This document shows, one piece after another, positions 19,801 through 27,836 of a DNA stretch of 64,000 nt. The first letter of the stretch is position 1. Each line of letters opens with the position of its first letter. The stretch is from an uncultured Clostridia bacterium (GTDB lineage: Bacteria > Bacillota > Clostridia > Christensenellales > UBA1242), in NCBI GenBank assembly GCA_934754335.1, contig CAKVHY010000005.1, positions 21,347 to 85,346 on the forward strand, written 5' to 3'. The notes under the pieces were generated by a model that saw only the letters and a list, made by a program, of their open reading frames with translations, did no database searches and was not told where the DNA came from. A program made the translations under genes and the position numbers.

Positions 19801-22800
19801 CTTTTCCATCAACTACTAAGTTTGCAACAAACTTATTCTCGCTATATGTTGCGTTATAATACTTTCCGCATGAAGCATGGTTGCAGTTTTCATCTTCGCA
19901 AACATATAATTCATAGCCTAAGAATGTATAACCAGCACGTTTATCTGTTAAGTCAATTAAATCAAATGCATCAATTTTCGTATATTTTTCTCTAAACTCA
20001 ACGTTTTCAACTTCTTCCACTTCATTATAAACAATTGCAAATTCCGTGTACTTAACCATTGCAATTAAGTTTAAATCTTCAGTTATTTCAAATGTATATT
20101 CTTTATCTTCAGCAAACTTGCTATCACCATTATACCAGCCTTGCCATTCCACGCCTTTAAACAAGACTGCATTAATAGTTATTGTTTTGCCATAAACGAT
20201 ATCTTTTTCAAGGCTATTGCCCTTGCTCTCAACCCCATCATTTAATGATAGATAATCTATTTTATCAGTGGAATTATCACTAGGGTTAATACTTAAATGC
20301 GAAACTTTTCTTGCATATTTAATATTGATAACCAATCCGCCATCAGCATAAGCAATCCAAGAATCCCTTTCTGTTAGTTTAATTCCATTATGATAGAATT
20401 CAATTTCATAATTATCTGCATCACTGCTTTCATTTATGTTTTGTGCTTCTGCACCAAATCCGCTATATTTAACTTTTACTTTACCATTATCTATATAAGC
20501 AAATGTATCTGCAAGCATTGAACCTAGATATGTAATCTTCTCATCTTCAACAAACTCGCCATTAATATTTGCGTTATAAACATTCAATGTTACATTGACC
20601 TTATCTGGCATCCAAATTGGACAAATTATAATCTCATCATTATCTGAGTTTATATTCCAAATGCTTGTTTTACTATTGTCAAATTCATCAGTTATTTGAT
20701 ACCAAGTTTCGCCCACATAGGCATACCAGCCATAGAATTTATAACCAACTCTTTCAGGAACGCCACCATTTTGTTTTGGAATCTCGAAAGTTTTATCAAA
20801 CTCAACCAAAACATTGGTTTCTAAATAATTGGTGATATCTCCAATTTCAATATATGGATTATCATATTTATAACCTTCAACACTTAATGTACTCTGCAAT
20901 TTCAAAGAATATTTATTTGCATCTGGAACTAATGTGAATTGTTTTGCTTCCCAAATTGCATACAAATTAAATTCTGCATCGCCAAATCTATCCCAAATTC
21001 CATTTGCAAGAATTGTACTATTTCCATTGCCGTCATCACCACTTCTCGTGAATGCCCATGCTTTGAAATTATATCCTTCTTTAATATCGCTTTTCAATGG
21101 ATACAAACTAAACCATTCGCCCAAGTTTGCATTGAATTTTTGTTTAACACTTGCCAAAACTGAATAATCTTGGTTGTTATAGTTTCTAACCAAATTGATA
21201 TTAAATTCAATTGGAGTCCATTTAGCATAGATTGTTAAATCGCTTGGAATTTTATATGCATTACAAATCCAATTTCCATTTCTATCAGCATACATAAGTT
21301 CGTTACCAAGTGTACAATTTTCATCTTTATACCAGCCAGCAAACTTATATCCATTAGGCAAACCATTTGTTGTACCATTTTCTTCACTGATTGTTATTAA
21401 CCCTAAATTTATAAGTTCTGTTGGAGTTAGCAAACGCTCAAGCGAACTAGAAACTGTGGAATAACTATTTGATTGATAAATTACAGTACTTTTTGCATTC
21501 GTTGTGTCTGCCACAGTGGTGATACTATTTGCATAATTTAAGTTATATGTTAATGTGTAGGTATTACACTTAGCATTAAAGATAAGATTTGCAGTGTTTT
21601 CCGTGAACGCTAATTTATAGCCATCAGTTACAAGGTTTAATTCAAAATTGCTTGCTGAATAACTATTATCTATTGAACCTAAAGCAAAGTTATATTTATT
21701 AAATTTATATGTGGTGTTTTCACCTGCCACCCAAGCCTTTTCTCCATCTTCATAGAAATCAAAACCTTCGGTGGTGGTTAACGCCAACTTAATAACATAG
21801 CCATCATTTAAATAGATTGAATAGCCATCACCCGCTTTAACAACTTTTGCATTTGCTCCGCCATTGCTTTCAACCGTGGAAACTTCTATTGTTTTAATTC
21901 TATTAGCATCTCCACCAATCTTTATTTCCTTCTTAAATTCTGACCAGAACGCATAAACTGTGATATCATATTCATTATCTGAAATTAAAGAACTAACTTC
22001 AAAATCTCCTGCAACAAATGACCATGCGCCTTTCCCATTTGCATCAGAAATTATTTGGGTATTTGCCCCTTCCGTGCTATGGGTTGCCCAGCCTTTAAAT
22101 CCAAAGTTTGAATTGGTTGTTTCAGCAATGCCTAAGTTAAATTCTTCACCATAATAAACTGTTATAACTCCAGCAGGAACTGTTACTTCACTTTCTCCCA
22201 TTTCTGCTGGTTTATCTGCTTCAAATCTAACATTAAATGCCACTGCTTCAAATTCGGCAGATAAAGTAATATTTGCATATGATCCATATTCAACATTTTT
22301 GATAATATCATCGCTAGTCATTGAAAGTTTGGTGCCATTAACATTTGAATAAACTGCACCATTTTCAAATTGTACTTTATATCCCCTAAACATATAGCCT
22401 TTTTTAGTTAGGCTTGGCAAATCAAAACGAGATACACATGTATATGATGCAACGCCATTCTCATAACTGAATTTAAACGTGTTACTATCGTCAACAATTG
22501 CACCAAGAATACCTGTAATTGATGCCTCTTCGCTTCCCAAATATGTATCTTTTAATGAATCTTCATCAATTGCAACTGTATAATTAATAGTCTTTGAATA
22601 GATATTTAAAGTAGTTTCATTTTTTGCGACATATTCATAATAGTTGCCACGTTTTGAAACTTTTTCACTTGCATGGCTATATTCATAACCATTATCAAAT
22701 TGAAGATAAATTTTAACCGATCTATCAATCTCAAAATATTGTGCAACTCTTTGAGAATAATTTGTTTCATCTAAAGAAACTTTAACATTTGCGTCACCAA

Positions 22801-25800
22801 CAACTTCAATGAAAACCTGTTTCTTTACGTATTGAATTTTAGCCACACTTGAGCCATCTGCTCTAACTTTAAACGAATAATCTGTTAGTTCAGTCCAATC
22901 AGGATTTAGGCTATCTTTATAATAATATTTGATATCATAACTACTAGAAATTATTTGTTTTTCTAAATCCGAAACCATTCCGCCTAAGCCAATTTCCGTG
23001 TTTGTTTCTCTAGTTAGAACATGTTTCGCTCCAGTATCATCAATTTTTGCAGGATTTAACGATTGAATATAATATTCATTTTTAGAATTTCCATAATCTG
23101 TAACGATTTCCACAACAATTGAAAAATTTGTTTCTGTGTTAGAAGTTGTCCAATATGCTTGCAATTTAACTGACCTTGTGATTTTGAAATTCTCTAAGAA
23201 TTCTTTTGTTAGTTTATCATTTCCGTTATCTAAAACAGAAGAATAAACTCCGCTATTTGTTTTATCAATTTGCATTGTGAAATAATCTAAGTTATATCCT
23301 GTTTTAACAGGTTCTAGATTAACATTTAAATTTGCAAAGTTTGATGGAACAACGATTTCTCTTCCATAAATATTATCCATAAGTTCGCTTTGATAATCCA
23401 CATCTAAACCATATGTGTTCGTTGTCCAAACTGCATATAAATCTGCAATATTATCTACATTTGGATCTAGCCCAAATTCGGAATTTATTACAAGGTTTCC
23501 AGCAATATCCCAGGTGATAATATTCTTATTGCCATCGCTCCAACCAATTTGTTGCTGACAATTATCATATTCCGCCTTTAATTCATATAACGCAAATTTA
23601 AGATAACTATTTGAATCATATTGCATCTTAACAGAGAATTTTTGTTTTAGATAATATTCTCCATTCACAACTTCAATTCTATCGTTTGTAAGAATATTCA
23701 CCATATCGCTTGTAATCACATCACCAAGGTTTAATCTAATCCTATAATTTGATTGTGCAAACGCTTGAATATAAGTTGAAGAAGAAGTTAATTTAACATT
23801 AACTGATTGGTTATAGCCTATAATCGAATAATCTATTGCGTTATTACTTAATTTAAAGCAATCAAACGAATAACCCTCTTCCACTTCTGAAGAAATTGTT
23901 ATTTCAGAACCATACTTAAATATATAAGTTCCGCCATCAATAGAAATTAATCCTAAAGGCTTAAACACTTCTTCATTTCCAGCCACCAACTTTTCTAAGC
24001 CATAAGTGATATAAACATCTTTTATGCCTTCATTTTTTTCAAGAACCACAGCATTTTCGTTTCTATCAAAATAAACGGAAATCACATAATCATCTGGTCT
24101 AACAGCCACATTCTCACGAGTGATATCTGTATTAAACGAATCATCTATACGTTTAAAATGAAAACCTTCAAAATTAAGATTTCTTAAAGGTGTTAAATCA
24201 TACAACTCTCCAGCCTTATAACCACTAATAGTTTGGTTGCTTCCGATTTCATAAGTTCCATCTAGTTTTTCCTTATAAACTAAAACTTTGAAACTAACAT
24301 TCATGGCTTCCCATTCTGCCACAATTTCAATATCTTGAAACAATTCCGCCATCATGATTTGGGCAATAGATATTTGATTACCAACACCCACGCCACCAAA
24401 TGCGTTTTCGCCAGCCACTCTAAATCCTAAGAACTTAAAGCCATCTCTTGAAAGCAAAATCTTATTAGCATCACCATTAATTCCTTCTATCTCAGAAACA
24501 ACTGTTGGTCTAACTGCTGAGAATGTTTTAACTCCGCCAATTTCAAATGCTGGGTCACCATCATAAGTTGTATCACCTTCAGACAAATATCTAATAGTTA
24601 ATGTGGCTTCAAACTTCGTCCAGATAGCATAAATTTTTATAACGCCATCTTGAACTTCAGCCATATTTGAATTGATTGATGAAATAATATTTGAGTCAGG
24701 ATTAAGAGCATTTTTATCTAGGCTAAAGCCAAGCAAATTTTGAAGAACAACATTTTCTTTCAAAACTTTAAATAGTTCATAGGTTATAACGCCATTATCG
24801 TTTTTAACCAAAGGCAACAAAACGTTTTCGCCTAGTTTTTGGCTTTTTATTCTTAACACTTTATAATAATCATCATAAATATAATTGCTTTGTTCTTTTG
24901 TATCAAGGCTTGAAATATATTCTTCATACTCGGCAATGTTTAAAGACGCAAATCCATTATTAGCATAGATTTCCAATGTGTAACCGCCAACGCCAACTGC
25001 TTCTAATGTCAATTCGCCACTGCAAGTAAAACTTTCTTCATTATATTGAGAATATTTTTCTTTTGAGCCATTACTTAAAACTTTATACCATATTGCCAAA
25101 TATCCGCTTTCTTCAATTGCAGATATATTTAATTGAACGCCATAGATTGCACCAAACACAATCTTATTTGCGTCATTTTTACTAATGAATGCTCCTTCAC
25201 CAGAAATATTATTTTTATTCTGTTCTATCCTTACGCTATTAATATATTCGCCAGCAATCAAGGTTACATTATAAACATTTCTTAAGAATTTAACGCTTGC
25301 AATAGTATTGCCATCACCATCGATTATTGAGCCCGTGTTTTTAGTGTTTTGAACATTTAATTCATACTTAGAATAATGCCTTTCAACATTTGCCATCACA
25401 TTGCTTGCATCACTCAAAACTTGCATTTGCTCATAAGGTTTTCCTTCTTCATAAATCCTTACTTCTTGTACTTCTAAAGAATAACCTAATGTTTGATAGA
25501 AATTTGTATCCAAACTAATAACCGTTCCGGCTCTACCAGTTTTCTTAAAGATATATTTTTCAGTTCCGCTAGCAAAACCATTTGTTTTATTTGCAAGTTC
25601 GTAAATAATATAATAATCAATATTATCATTACCTTCCCAAATTGCTTCCAACGAAACACTATTTCCGCAAGTTCCTGCAGGAATGCTTGTTAAAATTGCT
25701 CCTTCATAAACCGAACTTGGATAAACGCCTTCACAACTTGAAACTACTTTATAACCTTTAAACGTGTAACCTTCTCTTTCTATATCATCGCTAGTTGGCA

Positions 25801-27478
25801 ACGCAAACTCGCTTTTCTTTGCATTGATTTCTGCTTTCAAATAACTGGTGGTTTCATTGAACTCAAAGCCTAGGTTTGCCAAACTTTCAATCCTATCAGT
25901 TTTCCAAGAACCAAAGTTTGGATTTATATATAAACTAGAAGTTTTAAGTTCCCAAACAGGATATAGAGTAACTTCATCTTGCAAACTATAAACATTTGTA
26001 ATCTTTGGCATTGAATATGTTTCATCTAAATAAAATAACGGAGATGAAGCATCTTTAATTGTACTCCAACCTTTAAACGCATAACCAATTTTTGTAAGAC
26101 CGCCAAGATTATCTTGAATTTGGATTTCGCTTCCCAATTTTGAGAATGTACGAGTTTCAGGAGTGGTGCCTGAAGAGGCTTCACCATTATCATAATTTAA
26201 GTTAAAATTCCCTGAAATCTTTTCCACTTCATATGAAAGATGAGGCGAGAACAGATTTACAAGTTTTTGCTCGCTCATGCTTCCGATATTTGCAGTGTCG
26301 AAAGCCATAACCCAATCAGAATTTTCACCAAACCAGCCAGCAAAATTTCCACTATTTTGGATTACATTTATATCTTGAACTGTTGAACCAGAATCCGCAA
26401 TCGCAGAACCACCATTATCGCAAACAATTCCTATTGAAGAATTTGCATTACAATTTCCGCTTGCAATAAATGCACTATTTCCCGTACCGCTCACAACACT
26501 ATAAGTTTGATTTAAATTCAAACTCTTATCTCTATTCAATCCAACAAGTCCACCAACAGAATTTACAGATAATGAATTTAACGTTCCTAAGTTATATGAC
26601 CTATAAATATTAACATTGGCAAATATTCCACCGACAAGTCCGCCAACAAATCCTTTTGTGGATTGTTCTTTACTATAAACATTTCCTTTATTAAAGCATT
26701 CTTGAATTAAAACAGCGTCACCACTAACTGCATTATTCACCATGCCGATAAGTCCACCAGCCACGCCTTCAGATTCCACCGTGCCTAAGTTTCTGCATTT
26801 TTTAATGTTTGCCCCCGGATATGCCACTTGAGCAAGTCCGCCAGTTACCATTTTATATGTACCATCAAATTCAATTGTGGATTTTGATGAAATCGAACCT
26901 GAAAATTCTATATTCTCTAACGTTCCAAATAATCTATCAGTTAACCCCGCATTGGCAGAAATTTTTCCAACTGTTTGAACTTTTAAATTATTTACATATG
27001 CACTTCTATTACTAGTTCCATTTCCAACGCTTGAAAAGATTGTTTGATTAGTTTTAAAAGTTTTACCATCGCCATTATAATAACCCAAAAGGCTGGTACT
27101 GATTAGACTATCTCCATCTTTTAATTCTATATCTTCAACTTGTTTGAAATAATTATATTTATTTGCTTCGGGATTTAAACTATTAACCGCTTCGAAGTAG
27201 TTCTTACTATCTTTATTATTTCCTGCATAAAAGTTAAATGAACCGCTTTCCGCATATTCCGTTTTGCCTGCATTCAAAACTGGGGATTTCGACCCAGCAA
27301 GATAAATAAGATAAGGATCTTCTTTCGTTCCCGACCCTATATGCTTTTCATATTTAAAACTATTATCCATGGAAACCGTTTGATTTACAGCACTTAAAAA
27401 TCCTGTTATCACAGCGATAGCCACAATTACCACAACAAGCGGTATAACAAACATCATAAGCATTTTAAATTTTTTCAC
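10808..27478 (-). CDS. Giant membrane-anchored InlB/GLUG-repeat surface protein (5556 aa)
   Basis: An uninterrupted 16.7-kb frame. Residues 1-35 are a basic start and one membrane helix (signal anchor). Residues 50-60 contain GSGTKEDPYLIY, common at the start of GLUG-type repeats. GLUG-like motifs (VGGLVG, VGGFVG, NYGTIS) occupy roughly residues 130-390, 3440-3940, 4240-4650 and 4720-5070. Between them lie many InlB B-repeats/Listeria-Bacteroides repeats (hydrophobic strand, then GYKFxGWY, then LYAIW), mainly 400-3430. Residues about 5275-5525 form a Cys/His-rich region of some five units (CxCxGCD...CxxC). I see no LPXTG or S-layer motif, so anchoring is probably by the N-terminal helix. The start is GTG with AGGAA upstream. 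Repeat families of this kind occur in extracellular adhesins; the target is unknown. It is divergent from a VirB4-like ATPase. Confidence 0.93.
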   Translation of the reverse strand: MKKFKMLMMFVIPLVVVIVAIAVITGFLSAVNQTVSMDNSFKYEKHIGSGTKEDPYLIYLAGSKSPVLNAGKTEYAESGSFNFYAGNNKDSKNYFEAVNSLNPEANKYNYFKQVEDIELKDGDSLISTSLLGYYNGDGKTFKTNQTIFSSVGNGTSNRSAYVNNLKVQTVGKISANAGLTDRLFGTLENIEFSGSISSKSTIEFDGTYKMVTGGLAQVAYPGANIKKCRNLGTVESEGVAGGLIGMVNNAVSGDAVLIQECFNKGNVYSKEQSTKGFVGGLVGGIFANVNIYRSYNLGTLNSLSVNSVGGLVGLNRDKSLNLNQTYSVVSGTGNSAFIASGNCNANSSIGIVCDNGGSAIADSGSTVQDINVIQNSGNFAGWFGENSDWVMAFDTANIGSMSEQKLVNLFSPHLSYEVEKISGNFNLNYDNGEASSGTTPETRTFSKLGSEIQIQDNLGGLTKIGYAFKGWSTIKDASSPLFYLDETYSMPKITNVYSLQDEVTLYPVWELKTSSLYINPNFGSWKTDRIESLANLGFEFNETTSYLKAEINAKKSEFALPTSDDIEREGYTFKGYKVVSSCEGVYPSSVYEGAILTSIPAGTCGNSVSLEAIWEGNDNIDYYIIYELANKTNGFASGTEKYIFKKTGRAGTVISLDTNFYQTLGYSLEVQEVRIYEEGKPYEQMQVLSDASNVMANVERHYSKYELNVQNTKNTGSIIDGDGNTIASVKFLRNVYNVTLIAGEYINSVRIEQNKNNISGEGAFISKNDANKIVFGAIYGVQLNISAIEESGYLAIWYKVLSNGSKEKYSQYNEESFTCSGELTLEAVGVGGYTLEIYANNGFASLNIAEYEEYISSLDTKEQSNYIYDDYYKVLRIKSQKLGENVLLPLVKNDNGVITYELFKVLKENVVLQNLLGFSLDKNALNPDSNIISSINSNMAEVQDGVIKIYAIWTKFEATLTIRYLSEGDTTYDGDPAFEIGGVKTFSAVRPTVVSEIEGINGDANKILLSRDGFKFLGFRVAGENAFGGVGVGNQISIAQIMMAELFQDIEIVAEWEAMNVSFKVLVYKEKLDGTYEIGSNQTISGYKAGELYDLTPLRNLNFEGFHFKRIDDSFNTDITRENVAVRPDDYVISVYFDRNENAVVLEKNEGIKDVYITYGLEKLVAGNEEVFKPLGLISIDGGTYIFKYGSEITISSEVEEGYSFDCFKLSNNAIDYSIIGYNQSVNVKLTSSSTYIQAFAQSNYRIRLNLGDVITSDMVNILTNDRIEVVNGEYYLKQKFSVKMQYDSNSYLKFALYELKAEYDNCQQQIGWSDGNKNIITWDIAGNLVINSEFGLDPNVDNIADLYAVWTTNTYGLDVDYQSELMDNIYGREIVVPSNFANLNVNLEPVKTGYNLDYFTMQIDKTNSGVYSSVLDNGNDKLTKEFLENFKITRSVKLQAYWTTSNTETNFSIVVEIVTDYGNSKNEYYIQSLNPAKIDDTGAKHVLTRETNTEIGLGGMVSDLEKQIISSSYDIKYYYKDSLNPDWTELTDYSFKVRADGSSVAKIQYVKKQVFIEVVGDANVKVSLDETNYSQRVAQYFEIDRSVKIYLQFDNGYEYSHASEKVSKRGNYYEYVAKNETTLNIYSKTINYTVAIDEDSLKDTYLGSEEASITGILGAIVDDSNTFKFSYENGVASYTCVSRFDLPSLTKKGYMFRGYKVQFENGAVYSNVNGTKLSMTSDDIIKNVEYGSYANITLSAEFEAVAFNVRFEADKPAEMGESEVTVPAGVITVYYGEEFNLGIAETTNSNFGFKGWATHSTEGANTQIISDANGKGAWSFVAGDFEVSSLISDNEYDITVYAFWSEFKKEIKIGGDANRIKTIEVSTVESNGGANAKVVKAGDGYSIYLNDGYVIKLALTTTEGFDFYEDGEKAWVAGENTTYKFNKYNFALGSIDNSYSASNFELNLVTDGYKLAFTENTANLIFNAKCNTYTLTYNLNYANSITTVADTTNAKSTVIYQSNSYSTVSSSLERLLTPTELINLGLITISEENGTTNGLPNGYKFAGWYKDENCTLGNELMYADRNGNWICNAYKIPSDLTIYAKWTPIEFNINLVRNYNNQDYSVLASVKQKFNANLGEWFSLYPLKSDIKEGYNFKAWAFTRSGDDGNGNSTILANGIWDRFGDAEFNLYAIWEAKQFTLVPDANKYSLKLQSTLSVEGYKYDNPYIEIGDITNYLETNVLVEFDKTFEIPKQNGGVPERVGYKFYGWYAYVGETWYQITDEFDNSKTSIWNINSDNDEIIICPIWMPDKVNVTLNVYNANINGEFVEDEKITYLGSMLADTFAYIDNGKVKVKYSGFGAEAQNINESSDADNYEIEFYHNGIKLTERDSWIAYADGGLVINIKYARKVSHLSINPSDNSTDKIDYLSLNDGVESKGNSLEKDIVYGKTITINAVLFKGVEWQGWYNGDSKFAEDKEYTFEITEDLNLIAMVKYTEFAIVYNEVEEVENVEFREKYTKIDAFDLIDLTDKRAGYTFLGYELYVCEDENCNHASCGKYYNATYSENKFVANLVVDGKETIVELNLIFDADGKMVKSVKVGSIGKLVLKATWEGNEGTKFRVILKEQNLLGEYNQEEKTLYAKSGTVITKDKTLSFYDGFDGTNYVGNLVNIYDFDGLDEECFDNWELIVNNNGIVKGDGSTVVTITKYRKVLNVTLDLTDSGEETFKQVDIWTTDSMIFVVFEDGAQTLVPVNGGRAGFTFDLTKIAEVGGKVSLRVLYGGSFSLEVTMGNSQYKLKVYVDNEELVAKDTYTEEGASLPSMYGYLVQNITSDKEIYIGAEELTYKARLNTNDSTWKNGSTLIQNGTLFIDSERYDLITDNGYNGHFEIKVKSKTLTELPELSREGYKFLGWTLNTESTGTITSSNKNGEYYKSIAGIGNHENEVIFILTANWQAEDVNVSYVISVGGSNDQMYKFDSQSQVSPSDINEDEHSMYVQSGKRFLGWFTFDRTTYLRNIGLDPTTDWVILEDCTTLTDEQKTELAKGYAFGVKNYSLAGESFNVKWNSEIVDGLAEISYANLNPTEIEKYLYELDSCNQYLNNVDDFANKITLYAWYIKDCYQINFDLNLDEALKDIPEFDRHLFANANELTINWTASSDYENSQKTPIVEVLKDWGKIIGYALYKNETDAGQWVEGQNYFTLPEGQNYLAGDIASKIINANNGNKLYAIWQRNEISISYDMGFDNGELNFVQTESAPFKATFISEGVDYSDLMNFRHADRTIDGLESDYYSFKGWKITFEGEVKGLEIDNENFYLTTDLDKEISVVENIKNKYATFSGIKLTAVWELTNFIIRVHSNYASDVTEIGSVSITPVPEGGFITFNTSSLTSSISGIAVGVSLDKNACIPDFNLNTEYTTQDLFAKTGSKLIDVYVVWLGSIDKPFEIENIAEFNYLAGVTGETKFSSFLECKNYFEMSSVLLYFNQVEDLNETDSEIMERTNLENAIYTSSKSTSKLDGSESWFINVFDSTVEGVSITINNAKTSIFASDIENSKIKNLSVYGSITKSEFGNDLYYMASVALNARNSIFTDVSNYSNIKPNYTEYCIGGLIAEAKSVTFENCVNYGEIDIQSGDKTRQTASTAVGGIVGLAKFSCNMSNVKNYGNIKGYMQSVGGLVGVFELSASNFNSCENYGKIDLTIKNGEHIYVGGLVGFSIHSNCLFARLINHADITINGEKLIDSNTGGVVSAGGIIGAVGDYSKNSNSISLDECINFGSIIDNSYSNEQTVVSVLGGMIGYVGNGDYNSEVIPQNLSVKIKDSYTTGVIKGETSLSGASYASGIIGYAKGNRIEIINCYSMSALEGKFNSGIAGLNLIKSDSNFANNYYVSYNYNSKTAHSYKSNYLNDETLGTSKTLSQMQEVGTYNNYDWNDVTGNKIWVRANSSNLIYAPVKVQGIVRLVRLPRLWFENLEAGNFNVYYNVNDARDYSSPAELINVSGTEGNYILNGTTSLTYDNSSNQIKDNSTYNSSSTFTIADGESYRISDYANATYGETSYRWFFRPYYNFVGFALDPNASKSDVISGDISNVYTNGNLTFYAIWEPIEFTISYENLNGALNGGNPTSYNIESNIELADLSGLAGYKFKSWYNNSDLADNHKQSSITAGTVGNKTFYAGWDKLTYNVIINVDNNQTSYSYTIDDISNIDLNTIKSNISVAGKTFGRFKIVEITANADESASDLTKILSKGNELIAGDQIESIDLGSYGNIEIRVVWKGSAEDAYEIDSVETFNRYVNEGTFKKNYYFKLTNDLVISDSNDILQSEFIGILDGAYVDEGINKNHSITVENSKMLFAYVNGTIKNIDYHVVDFDYKTVTYNSTSYSGVITGKLTGTFENIKTYGNVSGMFNIDYNVGLIGKGGNNITFKRVENYINFDLSINSVNTGYFRIGAFIGNTRDSKGFITIQDCLNAGDIVVVDNSSKQTSYIWLGGFIGDGLTSAEVQTKIVGCANIGNVSLKAKCNQYVGGLIGAGRNVTISYSYNLGAISAGTNDDAYVGGFMTDYSASQINIEYSYNLGKVEPSNVAKGDLIAVCGETSPSIVTDSYYLADSEENTQAIGTPKLISNLINRDTYSEGWYIRKQGIDRKDDASWYWQWIENGKVMINGTIYSYSLPRLWWEDLEVDTVIITYQNDKTNPTDSYSQEIGKGVNAYLEPIKFSTDRFLYWIDDDGNIYNDGQVVRFNANKTLYAFYTDQDGSMEYPYLIASVDDFNKYATSEFFGNVDSYFHQTADIVESASNMLIQTNLLGHYDGGGHTITRVDGSNKSLFQVVGISDTVANISMISYVYNLKIIANNSSAPAICLAAYAGTNPNNQIMFKNIIVEGSILASGAIANSVYQNIYFYQCANYASITSTSNGSYCMGGFVGTMESRDVNSVFECKMEECVNYGTISANGNASGGLVGASYGKTAINNCYNIGNISSGANVGGILGEFNSNGEKLTISNCYSLGTLQGSQIGGIVGSCPSTASYEFTNNYFCANKGATYGNGSDSKDSTGCISKTYNEFKKQSSYENWTFGTNGVSETGWVFVSANIPFEDGNKVVKLARLAWENLEEQAISSYTLTLDYITCADDNSNEFKLNENFGTFVANTYEIDPEGTEITVSATAKDGYKFYGWYTIENGSPVLKYQNTSADISYSFSDTFTEDITLYAMFYIRVNLELHDKSTANINFGSDGDYYGPYYSNVNFNFTLSEDIVISGIYSSKTSDNAEFNLLEKDSTVSLKVENSTSNTITVTYITRPRTLYVLVDGMDYCACVDCEYHTTKIAKSKLKTSNGYLVCTINCSGAICSNSGGHDGTSHCTNHCDGHHYSVCACNGCDNYVSSMSNSYCDACESAKCSHGTCETHYPHGHCPCDGCDYACLDGDSGWCGSCAPCTHYDENGNEDCGVCLNHYPHSHCDCCGAQISEGSTYCSDCANAEKCSVSGKCALHCNDEGCIWHITCACCGTDIAYNRHDNIEPVYCSTCESARFCAESGCDHCGKHNGLCIVCGKCPDHCKCTSSTSLPIEAEIVFPAKTSVFDSKQKNVTKKR

Positions 27479-27672
27479 GATTCATTCCTCACTCGTAATT
27501 ATAATTATTTTTCCATTAAAGTTTAGTTTTTATTTATTATAATTAATTATATATTATATATAAAATTTCACCAAAGATTTTTCGACAATTTTAAACAATT
27601 TTTTCTTTTTAAATATGAAAATTTTGATGAATTTAAGTATTTTTATAATAATAATTATAAAAATACTTAAAA

Positions 27673-27706
27673 GTGTATAATTATACACAGAATTCATAAT
27701 TATACA
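27673..27706. promoter_or_regulatory. Candidate operator in the giant gene/virB4 divergent region
   Basis: A perfect 16-bp palindrome GTGTATAATTATACAC (27673-27688) is followed by a partial copy ATAATTATACA (27696-27706), about 23 bases apart. It lies between the two divergent genes and could bind a dimeric repressor controlling either one. Confidence 0.5.
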
Positions 27707-27778
27707 TTTTGCAAAATCTGCAAATTTTAGATGTTTTACGAATTTTAAGCAAAAGTTGTATTTGTTTCTCTTTTTATT

Positions 27779-27806
27779 TTGTAATTTTAATAAATTTAGT
27801 TATACT
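27779..27806 (+). promoter_or_regulatory. Promoter of the VirB4-like gene
   Basis: TTGTAA (27779-27784), 16-nt spacer, TATACT (27801-27806), 31 bases before the ATG. Confidence 0.65.
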
Positions 27807-27836
27807 AAAAGTAGAGAAAATGGAGAATTATGTATT

